From contig CAXTBW010000011.1 in NCBI GenBank assembly GCA_964242925.1, positions 1-60,789 on the forward strand: a stretch of 60,789 bases of DNA, read 5' to 3'. Made by a program: the position numbers and the translations under genes. This stretch comes from LMUY01 sp964242925. Its GTDB lineage: Bacteria; Pseudomonadota; Alphaproteobacteria; Acetobacterales; Acetobacteraceae. Below, piece after piece: positions 15,661 through 23,292 of this stretch. The notes below the pieces were generated by a model. It was not told where the DNA came from and made no database searches. It saw only the letters and a list, made by a program, of their open reading frames with translations. The stretch's first letter is position 1. Every line of letters starts with the position of its first letter.

Positions 15661-16503
15661 ATGGACGCCGGGCCACCTATCGTACTGTCGAGACTGCTCC
15701 GCCTGGACTGCCCCGACGCGGCCAAGCTGGGGCGCCGGATGGCCGCGCTCTACCGCTGCTGGGACCAGCGTGGCGGGCTCGACCTGCCCGCGCTCGCTTC
15801 CTGCCTGCTCGGACCGATGCGGGACGCGCCGGCCGGGCGCACCTGCCTCGCGCTCGCCGACGCGGTGGCGCGCTGGGGCGGGCATCCGTACCACTCAGCC
15901 GGGCACCACGCGGAGGTCGCGGTCAACGCGGCGGTGCTGGCTGCGCTCGGCGAGCCGGCGCTGCCGGCGCCCGACCATGCCCTCCTGCTCGCCGCCGCGC
16001 TGGGTCACGACCTGCATTACGTTCCGCGCCAGGCCCGGCCGCGCTTCGCCGCAGAGGCCGCAGCCGCGGACGCCGCTGATGCGATGGCAGCCGCATGCGG
16101 GTTGCAGCAGGGCGAGCGCGACGAATTGCGAGCGCTGATTTTGGCCACCGAACCCGGCTTCCGCCGAAGCCTGCTGGCGCTGCCGCCGGAGCTGCCGCCG
16201 GGCCTGCGCCCGCTCGCGCAACGCCCGGCGCTGGCCCGCCTCGCGGCGATGCTGTCGGACGCGGACATGCTGTCGTCGGCCGGCCTGACCCGGCGTTGGC
16301 ACCGCGTGCAGCGCGCGCGGCTGGAGCGGGAGCTGCTCGCCCCCATCACGGCGGCGGACGACCTGGTGTTCTTCGACCGGGTGGTCGGCGACGGCTTCAT
16401 CAGCCCCGGCGGACGCTGCTTTACGCCCAACCTGCACGACATCCGCCGCGCCGTGCTCGCCGAGGCGGACGACTCCAGTACTGGACGCTGCTCCGAACCG
16501 TAG
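15661..16503 (+). CDS. HD-domain phosphohydrolase resembling cyclic-nucleotide phosphodiesterase
   Basis: A 280-residue protein whose motif order matches class I 3',5'-cyclic nucleotide phosphodiesterases. GGHPYHSAGHHAEVAVNAAV (H78, H82) corresponds to YHNxxHxxxV, LLLAAALGHDLHYV (H116, D117) is the HD pair, FAAEAAAADAADAM carries the downstream Glu, and MLSDADMLSSAGL (D200/D202) is the last metal-ligand region. It lacks regulatory domains and is shorter than eukaryotic catalytic domains. Hydrolysis of cAMP or cGMP is inferred; another phosphomonoester or nucleotide substrate is possible. It is divergent from the Crp-like gene, and two cyclase-homology genes lie nearby. Confidence 0.75.
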   Translation: MDAGPPIVLSRLLRLDCPDAAKLGRRMAALYRCWDQRGGLDLPALASCLLGPMRDAPAGRTCLALADAVARWGGHPYHSAGHHAEVAVNAAVLAALGEPALPAPDHALLLAAALGHDLHYVPRQARPRFAAEAAAADAADAMAAACGLQQGERDELRALILATEPGFRRSLLALPPELPPGLRPLAQRPALARLAAMLSDADMLSSAGLTRRWHRVQRARLERELLAPITAADDLVFFDRVVGDGFISPGGRCFTPNLHDIRRAVLAEADDSSTGRCSEP

Positions 16504-16565
16504 GGTGGGCCGCCTTCGCAGCCCACCACCCGCACCGAGATGGTGGGCCGCAAGGGCAGCCCACC
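16503..16565. repeat. Two tandem hairpins (GGTGGGC...GCCCACC), possible bidirectional terminator
   Basis: Hairpin one has arms GGTGGGC near 16504-16510 and GCCCACC at 16521-16527. Hairpin two has arms GGTGGGC at 16542-16548 and GCCCACC at 16559-16565. The two share the same arms and similar loops, so this is a dispersed repeat type. They lie between two convergent genes, directly after the HD gene stop, which suits a terminator; no T-tract follows. Confidence 0.65.
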
Positions 16566-16584
16566 CAACGGCGTTCCGTGCGCG

Positions 16585-17442
16585 TCAACCCCGCCCAAGC
16601 TTCCCGCGCAGCCGGTCCAGGTCGGCCTCGACATGCTCCAGATCGTGCGCCAGGTCGTCCCGGCCGCCGTGCACCAGCGCCCGCATGATGTCGACCGTCT
16701 CCGTGTAGCAGGGCAGCGCGGCCTCCAGTTGCCCGGTGCGCTCCAGCGCCTTGCCGTACTTGTTGGACGCCGCCGAGTGCAGCGTGAGGTCGCTCAACGT
16801 GCCGCTCCGCTCGATCAGTTCGCGGGTGACGGTCAGGCACCCTTCCAGCGTGGCGCAAGCGGCCTCCGCCTCGCCGGCCGCCAGTTCGGCGCGGCCGATG
16901 TTGTTCAGCAGCAGCGCCCAGGTCGCGGCGTCCTGCGGCGTGCGGGTCTCGCGCGCCAGCGCCTGCGCGATCGGCTCGGCCTCCCGCAAGGTCGCCAGGG
17001 CGAGCGGCTTGCGGCCGGACAGCGTGTAGGCCTGGGCGAGCAGGTTCATCGCCCAGACCAGCCGCGCGCTGGGCCGGCCACGCAGCGCCTCGATCGCCTC
17101 CAGCAGCGGCGGTTCGGCGGCGGTCCCGTCGCGGCCGGCGCAGCACAGGCCGCCCTGGTCGATCAGGGCGTCGATCCGCGTCAACGCGCCGGCGGCGTCG
17201 AGCGGTCCGTCGGCCAGCAGCGCCGCCGCTTCCCGCCAGGCCGCCTGGGCCGCGCCCTGCTGGCCGCACTGGATGCGGGCGTGGCCCAGCCGGTGCAACG
17301 CCTTGGCCAGCGGCGCCGGGCTGCCGGACGCGGTGCGGCGCAGGTGGGCGACCATCGCCTCCAACAGCTCGGCGGCCCGGTCGGGGGCAGGCCCCTCGAG
17401 CAACTCGTTCTCGATCGCCGCAAGGCCGGTCTGCATCGTCAT
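16585..17442 (-). CDS. TPR-repeat protein of unknown function
   Basis: A 285-residue all-helical protein made of TPR-like units, for example LAKALHRLGHARIQCGQQGA, LVWAMNLLAQAYTLSGRKPL, WALLLNNIGRAELAAGEAEA and AASNKYGKALERTGQLEAAL, about 40 residues apart. There is no signal peptide, so it is probably cytosolic and a protein-protein interaction scaffold. The spacing resembles TPR_12-type repeats found in signalling and conflict proteins. It is convergent with the HD gene and divergent from the zinc-ribbon gene. Its partner cannot be named. Confidence 0.7.
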   Translation of the reverse strand: MTMQTGLAAIENELLEGPAPDRAAELLEAMVAHLRRTASGSPAPLAKALHRLGHARIQCGQQGAAQAAWREAAALLADGPLDAAGALTRIDALIDQGGLCCAGRDGTAAEPPLLEAIEALRGRPSARLVWAMNLLAQAYTLSGRKPLALATLREAEPIAQALARETRTPQDAATWALLLNNIGRAELAAGEAEAACATLEGCLTVTRELIERSGTLSDLTLHSAASNKYGKALERTGQLEAALPCYTETVDIMRALVHGGRDDLAHDLEHVEADLDRLRGKLGRG

Positions 17443-17652
17443 AATTCGTTTCCATTCACTTGAGATCGGTTCGGGAATGACACATGATCGCCGCCGCGGA
17501 GGGTATGAAGCGTTTCATGGTCCGAATGTTAACCAAGGAGCATGACGGCTTCACCGAACGGGTGGCCGAATGGATCGGCTGCGCAGCGCGGGCGGCGACG
17601 CGGAATGGCGTCGTTGGCGTTTCCGAGACACGACAACCGAGAGGAAGAAAGC

Positions 17653-17895
17653 ATGACCGAGAAACTGGAAGTCAAGCGCGGCGAGAAGATCGACGATCAG
17701 GCCGCCGCGAAGGCCAGCAAAGAGCTGGGCATCCTGGTCAGCCAACCGCCGGAGGGCGACGTGGAAGGCCAGTATTTCTACAGCGGCATGACGCAGTGCC
17801 CCTACTGCGGCAATGTCGGCTTCACCCGCGTCCTGAACAGCGACGTGTACATGAACATCATCTGCGGCCGGTGCGGGATGGCGTTCCGCGCCTGA
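17653..17895 (+). CDS. Small zinc-ribbon protein (80 residues)
   Basis: Starts at the ATG with AGGA 9 bases upstream: MTEKLEVKRGEKIDDQAAAK. The C-terminal half has QCPYCGNVGFTRVLN and then IICGRCGMAFRA, a C-x2-C/C-x2-C zinc ribbon. The N-terminal half is charged and predicted to be flexible or helical. The family is unrecognised. It is the first gene before an ABC exporter, a GAF protein and a subtilisin on the same strand (67 bases to the exporter). It may be a small adaptor or transcription-linked protein; a leader-plus-core peptide exported by the ABC protein is a speculative alternative. Confidence 0.65.
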   Translation: MTEKLEVKRGEKIDDQAAAKASKELGILVSQPPEGDVEGQYFYSGMTQCPYCGNVGFTRVLNSDVYMNIICGRCGMAFRA

Positions 17896-17962
17896 GGCGA
17901 CTGATGCAGGGCGGCGAGCGGACTGGCGTCGTGCGCCGCCCTGACGTTTCCGGCTTCGCGCG

Positions 17963-19930
17963 ATGAGCGCAACGATGACGAAGGCCGAGCCTAAGGCGGC
18001 TGCAGGCGGCCTGCCTGGTCTTGCGCAAGCCGACGCCAAAGCGCCGCCTGCCGGCAAGATGGGCGGCGTGCTGCCCATGCCCATGCCGGCGACCCCGATG
18101 TCGGCGCGCAAGCTGGCGCGATGGTCCTACGCCGTCGTGGGCATGGCGCCGCTGTCGTTCGCCGCCAGCACGTTGCTGACGCTCGCCGCCAGCCTGCTGA
18201 CGCAGTACTCCATCCAGCTGCTGGCCGACATCCTCAGCGCGCTGCAGGGCCGCGCCGCCGCGGCGACGGCGATCCGCGGCGAGGCGTTCCTCTACGCCGC
18301 CATCGCCATCGCGCTGATCGCCATGCAGTTCGGCGGCCGCGTGCTGACCGGGTGGTCCGACACCCAGATGACGGCCCGGCTGCAGCAGGCGCTGCACGAC
18401 AAGCTGCTCCGGCTCGGCGCCGCCTTCCACGACAAGCACGAGCAGGGCGAGATGTCGTTCGTCGTGCTGCAATGCTCCGGCGGCGCCCAGCAGATGCTGC
18501 GGGAGCTCGCCAGCTTCCCGTTCGTGCGCGGCGTGCCGCTGGTGACGGCCACGCTGTTGCTGATCCACAACCTGCGCACGCTGCAATCCGTGTCGTTCGG
18601 GTCCGAGGCGATCATCGCGCTCGTGCTGCTGTCGCTGCCCGTGGTCGGCGCGCGCCTGGCCAGCATGTTGCGCACCGCCGCGACCGCATCGCAGCAGGCG
18701 CAGCGCGACCTGGCCGCCGAGTTCGTCAACTCCGCCGCGCAGCCGCTGGAGGTGCAGGTGCTCGGCGCCCAGGCGCAGCGGTCGAACGCCTTTGCGCGCC
18801 GCCTGCGCCTGCTGTCGGCGGCCAAGCTGTCCACCACCATCCGCATGTCGATGGCGACGCAGTTCCAGACCGCGCTGCCGACGTTGGTGGAGGCGGCGTT
18901 CCTGGTCTACGCGGTGCTGGTGCTGGTCGAGTCGGGCTCGGCGGCCACCGGGTCGATCATCGCGATCTACTACTTCGTGCCGCAGGTGCTGTCCCCGGTG
19001 CAGGACCTGCTCGGCTTCAGCATCGGGCTGAGCGCCAGCTGGCCGGTGATCGCGCCCGTCGGCGACCTGCTGGACACGGGGACCGGCCGGACCGGCGGCG
19101 CCGTCGCGCTGGCCGAGGGCAACGCCGTCGCGCTCGACGGGGTCGGGCTGCGCTACGGCGAGGGCCGCCTCATCCTCGACCACCTCAGCCACGCATTCGC
19201 GCCCGGTTGCATCACCGCCATCGTCGGGCGTTCCGGCGTCGGCAAGTCCTCCATCCTCGGCCTGCTGAACGGCATGCGGGAGCCGACCTTCGGCGCCGTC
19301 ACCCTCGCGGGCGTCCCGGTCGGCGCCGTGCCGCCGGACGCGCTGCGCCAGAGGGTGGTGACCGTGTCGCAGTTCCCGCTGTTCGTCGGGGACACCATGC
19401 GCGCCAACTTCCAGCTCGCCCGCGCCGACGCGACGGATGCCGAGATCGAGGCCGTGTGCCGCCGCACCGGGCTGTGGGAGGTGCTGGTGGCCGGCGCCCC
19501 GGCGGCGCCGCTGGACGCGGCGATGTCGCGCGTGGCCGGGCAGGGCCTGTCGGGCGGCGAGCGGCGGCTGTTCGCCATCACCCGCGCCCTGCTGTGCCGC
19601 CCGGCCGTGCTGTTGCTGGACGAGCCGACGACGGGCATCGACCGGTTGGCGGTGCAATCATTGGCGGAGCTGCTGCCGGAGTTGCTTGCCGGGCTGACCG
19701 TCATCATGGTCGAACACGACATGAGCTTCGTGGAGCGCATGGCGGCGCAGGTGTGCTGCCTGGAGGACGGCCGTTTCGCCGAGGTGGGCAGCCCGGCGGA
19801 GCTGTCGGCGCGCCCCTCGCTGTTCGCCCGGTTGAAGTCGGCGCAGCAGAGCCTTGGCTCGACCGATACGATGACGATCCAGAGCATTCCGTTGCCGAGC
19901 CTGTATCCCGGCGCGAAACGAGAGGCGTGA
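17963..19930 (+). CDS. ABC-type exporter, fused membrane and ATPase domains
   Basis: A 655-residue half-transporter. An unusual Ala/Pro/Met-rich ~45-residue cytosolic N-terminus precedes six likely membrane helices (~55-350). The ATPase domain has Walker A IVGRSGVGKSSILGLLNG (~421), the signature LSGGERRLFAITRALL (~529), Walker B AVLLLDEPTTGIDRLAV (~550) and switch His in IMVEHDMSF. The usual EAxS start of the signature helix is replaced by GQGLSGGE. No peptidase C39 domain is present. Substrate unknown. It is followed after 2 bases by the GAF gene, so the operon is tight; GAF-controlled export of a peptide processed by the downstream protease is one idea. Confidence 0.85.
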   Translation: MSATMTKAEPKAAAGGLPGLAQADAKAPPAGKMGGVLPMPMPATPMSARKLARWSYAVVGMAPLSFAASTLLTLAASLLTQYSIQLLADILSALQGRAAAATAIRGEAFLYAAIAIALIAMQFGGRVLTGWSDTQMTARLQQALHDKLLRLGAAFHDKHEQGEMSFVVLQCSGGAQQMLRELASFPFVRGVPLVTATLLLIHNLRTLQSVSFGSEAIIALVLLSLPVVGARLASMLRTAATASQQAQRDLAAEFVNSAAQPLEVQVLGAQAQRSNAFARRLRLLSAAKLSTTIRMSMATQFQTALPTLVEAAFLVYAVLVLVESGSAATGSIIAIYYFVPQVLSPVQDLLGFSIGLSASWPVIAPVGDLLDTGTGRTGGAVALAEGNAVALDGVGLRYGEGRLILDHLSHAFAPGCITAIVGRSGVGKSSILGLLNGMREPTFGAVTLAGVPVGAVPPDALRQRVVTVSQFPLFVGDTMRANFQLARADATDAEIEAVCRRTGLWEVLVAGAPAAPLDAAMSRVAGQGLSGGERRLFAITRALLCRPAVLLLDEPTTGIDRLAVQSLAELLPELLAGLTVIMVEHDMSFVERMAAQVCCLEDGRFAEVGSPAELSARPSLFARLKSAQQSLGSTDTMTIQSIPLPSLYPGAKREA

Positions 19931-19932
19931 CG

Positions 19933-20574
19933 ATGTCCGAAACCGGCGAGCTGCTGCACACCTATCTCGGCATCCGGCCGACCTCCACCACGGAGGCCAC
20001 GCTGCGCTTGCTGATCTGGACCGGGCTGCAGATCCTCGGCGCCGACGAGGGATCCTTGCTGGTGATGGACGAGGCCACCGAGGACCTTCGTTTCGTCATG
20101 ACGCTCGGCAACGAGGCGACCGGCTCCATGCTGATCGGTCAGCGGGTGCCGCTCGGGTCGGGGGTGACGGGGCTGGCGGCGGCGACGCGGGAGGTGCAGA
20201 TCGGCTCGCCCACCTACAAGGACCTCAAGCAGTCCGAACGGGTGGACGGCGCCGCGCCCGAGGCGGTGATCGCCGCGCCGATGCTGATCGAGGACCGGGT
20301 CATCGGGGTCATCACCGGCGTGAGCTTCGCGCATGGGCGCCGGTTCGACAGCCAGGCCGGGCGCATGTTCGGCGGCTTCGCGGTGATCGCCGGCGTGCTG
20401 GTGGACCAGGAGCAGCGGCTGGCCGCGGCATCCGCGGGAGGCGAGCCGCGCTGGCAGGGCGAGGCGGAGACGATCAACCGCCTGGCTGTCCTCGCGCGGC
20501 GGCGGCCGGACGCCATGGACGACGTGGCCGCGATGATCCGCCTGGCCGAGAAGCTGGCGGTGGGCCGCGCTTGA
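19933..20574 (+). CDS. GAF-domain protein
   Basis: A 213-residue cytosolic protein. Residues ~20-160 form a GAF domain: LLIWTGLQILGADEGSLLVM, FVMTLGNEATGSMLIGQRVP, LGSGVTGLAAATREVQIGSP and VIAAPMLIEDRVIGVITGVS. The last ~50 residues are a helical tail (TINRLAVLARRRPDAMDDVA). GAF domains sense small ligands, including cyclic nucleotides; the ligand cannot be deduced. It begins 2 bases after the ABC exporter and overlaps the subtilisin start by 4 bases, so it probably acts with both, perhaps as their ligand-responsive regulator. Confidence 0.82.
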   Translation: MSETGELLHTYLGIRPTSTTEATLRLLIWTGLQILGADEGSLLVMDEATEDLRFVMTLGNEATGSMLIGQRVPLGSGVTGLAAATREVQIGSPTYKDLKQSERVDGAAPEAVIAAPMLIEDRVIGVITGVSFAHGRRFDSQAGRMFGGFAVIAGVLVDQEQRLAAASAGGEPRWQGEAETINRLAVLARRRPDAMDDVAAMIRLAEKLAVGRA

Positions 20575-21344
20575 GCGCCACCGGCCTCGCAGCGGCCTTG
20601 AGCGCCGGGCTCGAGGCGCTCGACCCGGCGGCGATGGCGCCGGTGGACGTGGCCGTGATCGATAGCGGCGTGGATGCGAGCCATCCGGACCTGGCCGGCC
20701 GCGTGGCGGGCGCCTGGCGGTTCGAGCCGGTGGACGGCAAGCAGACGGCAGTCGATGCGGCGACCGATGCGAACAACGATACGTTCGGCCATGGCACGGG
20801 CGTCGCCAGCATCATCGCGCAGTTCGCGCCGAACGCCCGGATCTACGATTTGCGCGTGCTGGACTCCAAGAACAAGGGCAGCGGCGAGGCGCTGGTGGCG
20901 GCGCTGCGGCTGGCGGTGCTGAAGAACTACAAGGTCATCAACATGAGCCTCGCCTGCCCGGCGCGGTTCGCCCCCGAGCTGATGCAGCTGTGCGAGCGCG
21001 CGCATTACCGTGGTCAGGTGGTGGTCGCCGCCCGCCGCAACGTGCCGATGTCCGACGAGGGGTTCCCCGCCGAGTTCAGCTCGTGCATCGGCGTCGACAC
21101 CAGGCGGTTCGATTCGCCGTGGCGCTTCGCGTTTCAGGACGGCAAGGTGATCGAGATGTTGGCGCTGGGCGAGGACGTCCCCGTGGCCGCGCCCAACGGC
21201 GGCTACACCCGGCTGACCGGGACCAGCTTCGCCACGCCCACGGTCACCGCCATGGTGGCCCGGCTGCTGGGCGCGTTCCCCGCGCTGCGCCCGTTCGAGG
21301 TGCGCAGCGCGTTGCGCGGCCTGGCCGGCCCGCCGCCCGGTTGA
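20571..21344 (+). CDS. Subtilisin-family (S8) serine protease without signal peptide
   Basis: A 257-residue protease with an intact catalytic triad: D31 in VAVIDSGVDASHPDLAGRV, H74 in FGHGTGVASII and S219 in LTGTSFATPTVTAMV. The oxyanion Asn is present (N157) but in VVVAARRNVPM, whereas subtilisins normally have AAGN there. There is no signal peptide, no pro-domain and no C-terminal anchor, so it is predicted to act inside the cell. The TTG start overlaps the GAF stop (TTGA), indicating strict coupling. A cytosolic protease coupled to a ligand sensor could be a regulated processing enzyme or a suicide effector. Confidence 0.85.
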   Translation: MSATGLAAALSAGLEALDPAAMAPVDVAVIDSGVDASHPDLAGRVAGAWRFEPVDGKQTAVDAATDANNDTFGHGTGVASIIAQFAPNARIYDLRVLDSKNKGSGEALVAALRLAVLKNYKVINMSLACPARFAPELMQLCERAHYRGQVVVAARRNVPMSDEGFPAEFSSCIGVDTRRFDSPWRFAFQDGKVIEMLALGEDVPVAAPNGGYTRLTGTSFATPTVTAMVARLLGAFPALRPFEVRSALRGLAGPPPG

Positions 21345-21365
21345 TGATCGTTTCGCGCCATCAAA

Positions 21366-21470
21366 CCGTCATTGCGAGGCCGCTTGGCCAAAGCAATCCA
21401 GGCGCGCGCGCTCGAAAGCCGCCGTGTGGGCCTGGATTGCCGCGCCGCAAAGGGCGGCTCGCAATGACGG
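21366..21470. repeat. Dispersed palindromic repeat (CATTGCGAG...GCAATCCA family), longest copy
   Basis: Left end CCGTCATTGCGAGGCCGC and right end CGGCTCGCAATGACGG are inverted copies; internally AAGCAATCCAGGC pairs with GCCTGGATTGC. It separates the subtilisin gene from the second cyclase-like gene on the same strand and so may set mRNA levels between them. Confidence 0.8.
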
Positions 21471-21486
21471 CCTTGGCGGCGCTGGC

Positions 21487-23241
21487 ATGACGGCGGAGCC
21501 GGCTGGATCCGGGCGCACGCTCCCCGACTGGCAGGCGCTGGCGCTGGCCGCGCGGCGCCACGGCGAGTACCTGGAGGTGATCGACCTCGCCCGCCGCGGG
21601 TTGGAGGAGCACCCCGGCGACCTTCGCCTGGAGTACGAGAAAACCCTGGCCTACGCGCGCGCCGGCGCGGTGGGGGAGGCGGCCGCCAACCTGCGCGCGC
21701 TGCGCCTGGCGGGCGCGCTGGACGCCATCCCCGACAAGCGCCTGCGCACGGATTTCGGCGCGCTGGAGCCGCGGCTGCTGAAGGACCAGGCGTTCGCCAC
21801 CACAGGCGCCGCCGGCGCGGCGCTCGCCCACAAGGCGGCCGCGGCGTACGAGGCGGTCTACGACGCGACCGGCGAATACTTCCCGGCGATCAACGCGGCA
21901 ACGCTGTACGGCATCGCCGGGGAGACGGCGCGCAGCCGGGCGCTCGCCCGGGTCGCTATCGCGGGCGCCCAGGCGGAGCCGCCGAGCTATTACGGCGGCG
22001 CTACGATCGCCGAGGCGCAACTGCTGCTGGGCGACGCGGCGGCGGCGGCGGCGGCGTTGCGCGAGGCGGTCGCATCCGGCGTGCATCTGGACGAACTGGC
22101 CGCCACCCGGCGCCAACTCGCCTGGCTGTGCAGCCACCTGGCGCAGTCGGGCGGCACGTCCGGCTCCGAGATGGTGGCGGCGTTGCCGGCGCCCTTCCTG
22201 CTCTGCTGGCAGGCCGACCCGAGCGAGGGCGAGCCGTCCTGGTCCACCGAGCCGATCCGCGCGCTCGCTTCGGACCGGCTGCGCGGCGGCCTGCCGGTGC
22301 TGGCCTACGGCGCCGTCATCAGCCCGGCCGACATCGTGGTGGCGGAGGTCCTCACCGCGGCCGGGGCGCACGTGAACCTGGTGATCGCCTGCCGCGCGGA
22401 GGCTTGCCTGGAGGCGATGGCCCGCCGCGCCGGCGCCGAATGGGGCGAGCGGCTGGCCCGCGCGCTGCAGGCGGCGCGCAGCGTGACCGAGGTGACGCTG
22501 GAGGGCGACAGCGCCGAACGCACGGTGGCCCGCATGGCGCTGCAGCAGTCCTGGGGCCTCGCGGCGATGCGGGCAGCCGCGCTGGTCACGCGGGTGCACG
22601 GCCTGCGCGTAGGCGTGGACGGCCTGACCGACCTGCCGCCGCCGCAACGCGACGCCTCCGCCGACTGGGCGCCGGCGGACGGCCGCATGTCCCGCGCGTT
22701 CGTGTTCGGCGACATCAAGGGTTTCAGCACGCTGGGCGAGGCGGAGCACCGGCCCTTCCTGGAGCACGTGATCGGCGGGTTCGCCGACGCCATCGCCCCC
22801 TTGGGCGACCAGGTCGAATACACCGAGACCGCCGGCGACGGCATCTACGTCGTGGTGACCAACGTCATCGCCGCGCTGCGCCTGTGCCACGACCTGCAAG
22901 CCGCCATGGACCCGGCGCGCATGGTGGCCGCCGGCCTGCCGCCGACGCTCGCCTTGCGCCTGGGCGCCCATGTCGGACCGGTGGCGACGGGCATGGACCG
23001 GGTGACCGGCCGCATCAAGTTCATCGGCAAGGAGGTGATCCGCACGGCGCGGATCGAGGCGATCACCCCCGTAGGGCAGACCTACGTCACCGAGCAGTTC
23101 GCCGCGATCCTGCACTCGCTGACCCCCGTAGGTCACGCCTGCGAATACGTCGGATGGCAGGCGATGGCGAAGGGCTTCGGCCGCTGCCGGATGTACTCCC
23201 TGCGCCCGACGCCGGCGATCCTGGCGCTGCTGCAAGGCTGA
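21487..23241 (+). CDS. TPR-S-like / SLOG-like / class III cyclase-homology protein, paralogue 2
   Basis: A 584-residue paralogue of the protein at 13120-14817 with the same domain order. TPR-S-like residues ~90-215 include YFPAINAATLYGIAGETARS and YYGGATIAEAQLLLGDAAAA, then TRRQLAWL. A Rossmann-like middle (~265-370) has YGAVISPADIVVAEVLTAAG in place of the glycine-rich GLAAGAD. The C-terminal cyclase domain (~402-580) has metal Asp409 (AFVFGDIKGFS) and Asp451, with Glu447 in TETAGDG at the position where guanylate cyclases carry Glu. Arg522 is present, but Ile518 replaces the catalytic Asn and Lys511 occupies the second selectivity site. Activity is possible but unproven. The start ATG at 21487 excludes an upstream frame through the repeat. 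Confidence 0.8.
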   Translation: MTAEPAGSGRTLPDWQALALAARRHGEYLEVIDLARRGLEEHPGDLRLEYEKTLAYARAGAVGEAAANLRALRLAGALDAIPDKRLRTDFGALEPRLLKDQAFATTGAAGAALAHKAAAAYEAVYDATGEYFPAINAATLYGIAGETARSRALARVAIAGAQAEPPSYYGGATIAEAQLLLGDAAAAAAALREAVASGVHLDELAATRRQLAWLCSHLAQSGGTSGSEMVAALPAPFLLCWQADPSEGEPSWSTEPIRALASDRLRGGLPVLAYGAVISPADIVVAEVLTAAGAHVNLVIACRAEACLEAMARRAGAEWGERLARALQAARSVTEVTLEGDSAERTVARMALQQSWGLAAMRAAALVTRVHGLRVGVDGLTDLPPPQRDASADWAPADGRMSRAFVFGDIKGFSTLGEAEHRPFLEHVIGGFADAIAPLGDQVEYTETAGDGIYVVVTNVIAALRLCHDLQAAMDPARMVAAGLPPTLALRLGAHVGPVATGMDRVTGRIKFIGKEVIRTARIEAITPVGQTYVTEQFAAILHSLTPVGHACEYVGWQAMAKGFGRCRMYSLRPTPAILALLQG

Positions 23242-23252
23242 AACGTTCCCCA

Positions 23253-23280
23253 CGACCGTCATGCCCGGGCTTGACGGTCG
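23253..23280. terminator. Perfect palindrome between convergent genes, probable terminator
   Basis: Arms CGACCGTCA (23253-23261) and TGACGGTCG (23272-23280) enclose GCCCGGGC, itself a palindrome. The core GTCATGCCCGGGCTTGAC matches the ends of the ~135-bp repeat at 13001 and 29486, so this looks like an end-only copy. It lies 12 bases after the cyclase stop and 13 bases before the STAND gene's stop. No T-tract. Confidence 0.6.
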
Positions 23281-23292
23281 TGGAGGATCCCA

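Noticed and set aside
13345..16503. 1052-residue plus-strand open frame
   Set aside because: It is antisense to the cyclase-like and Crp genes, Arg/His/Gln-rich as expected from high-GC shadow frames. Only its last 280 codons (from 15661) are real, as the HD gene.
17542..17652. Longer N-terminus for the zinc-ribbon protein from the ATG at 17542
   Set aside because: AAGGAG lies only one base before that ATG, and the extension is Arg/Pro-rich and not protein-like. The ATG at 17653 has a well-spaced site.
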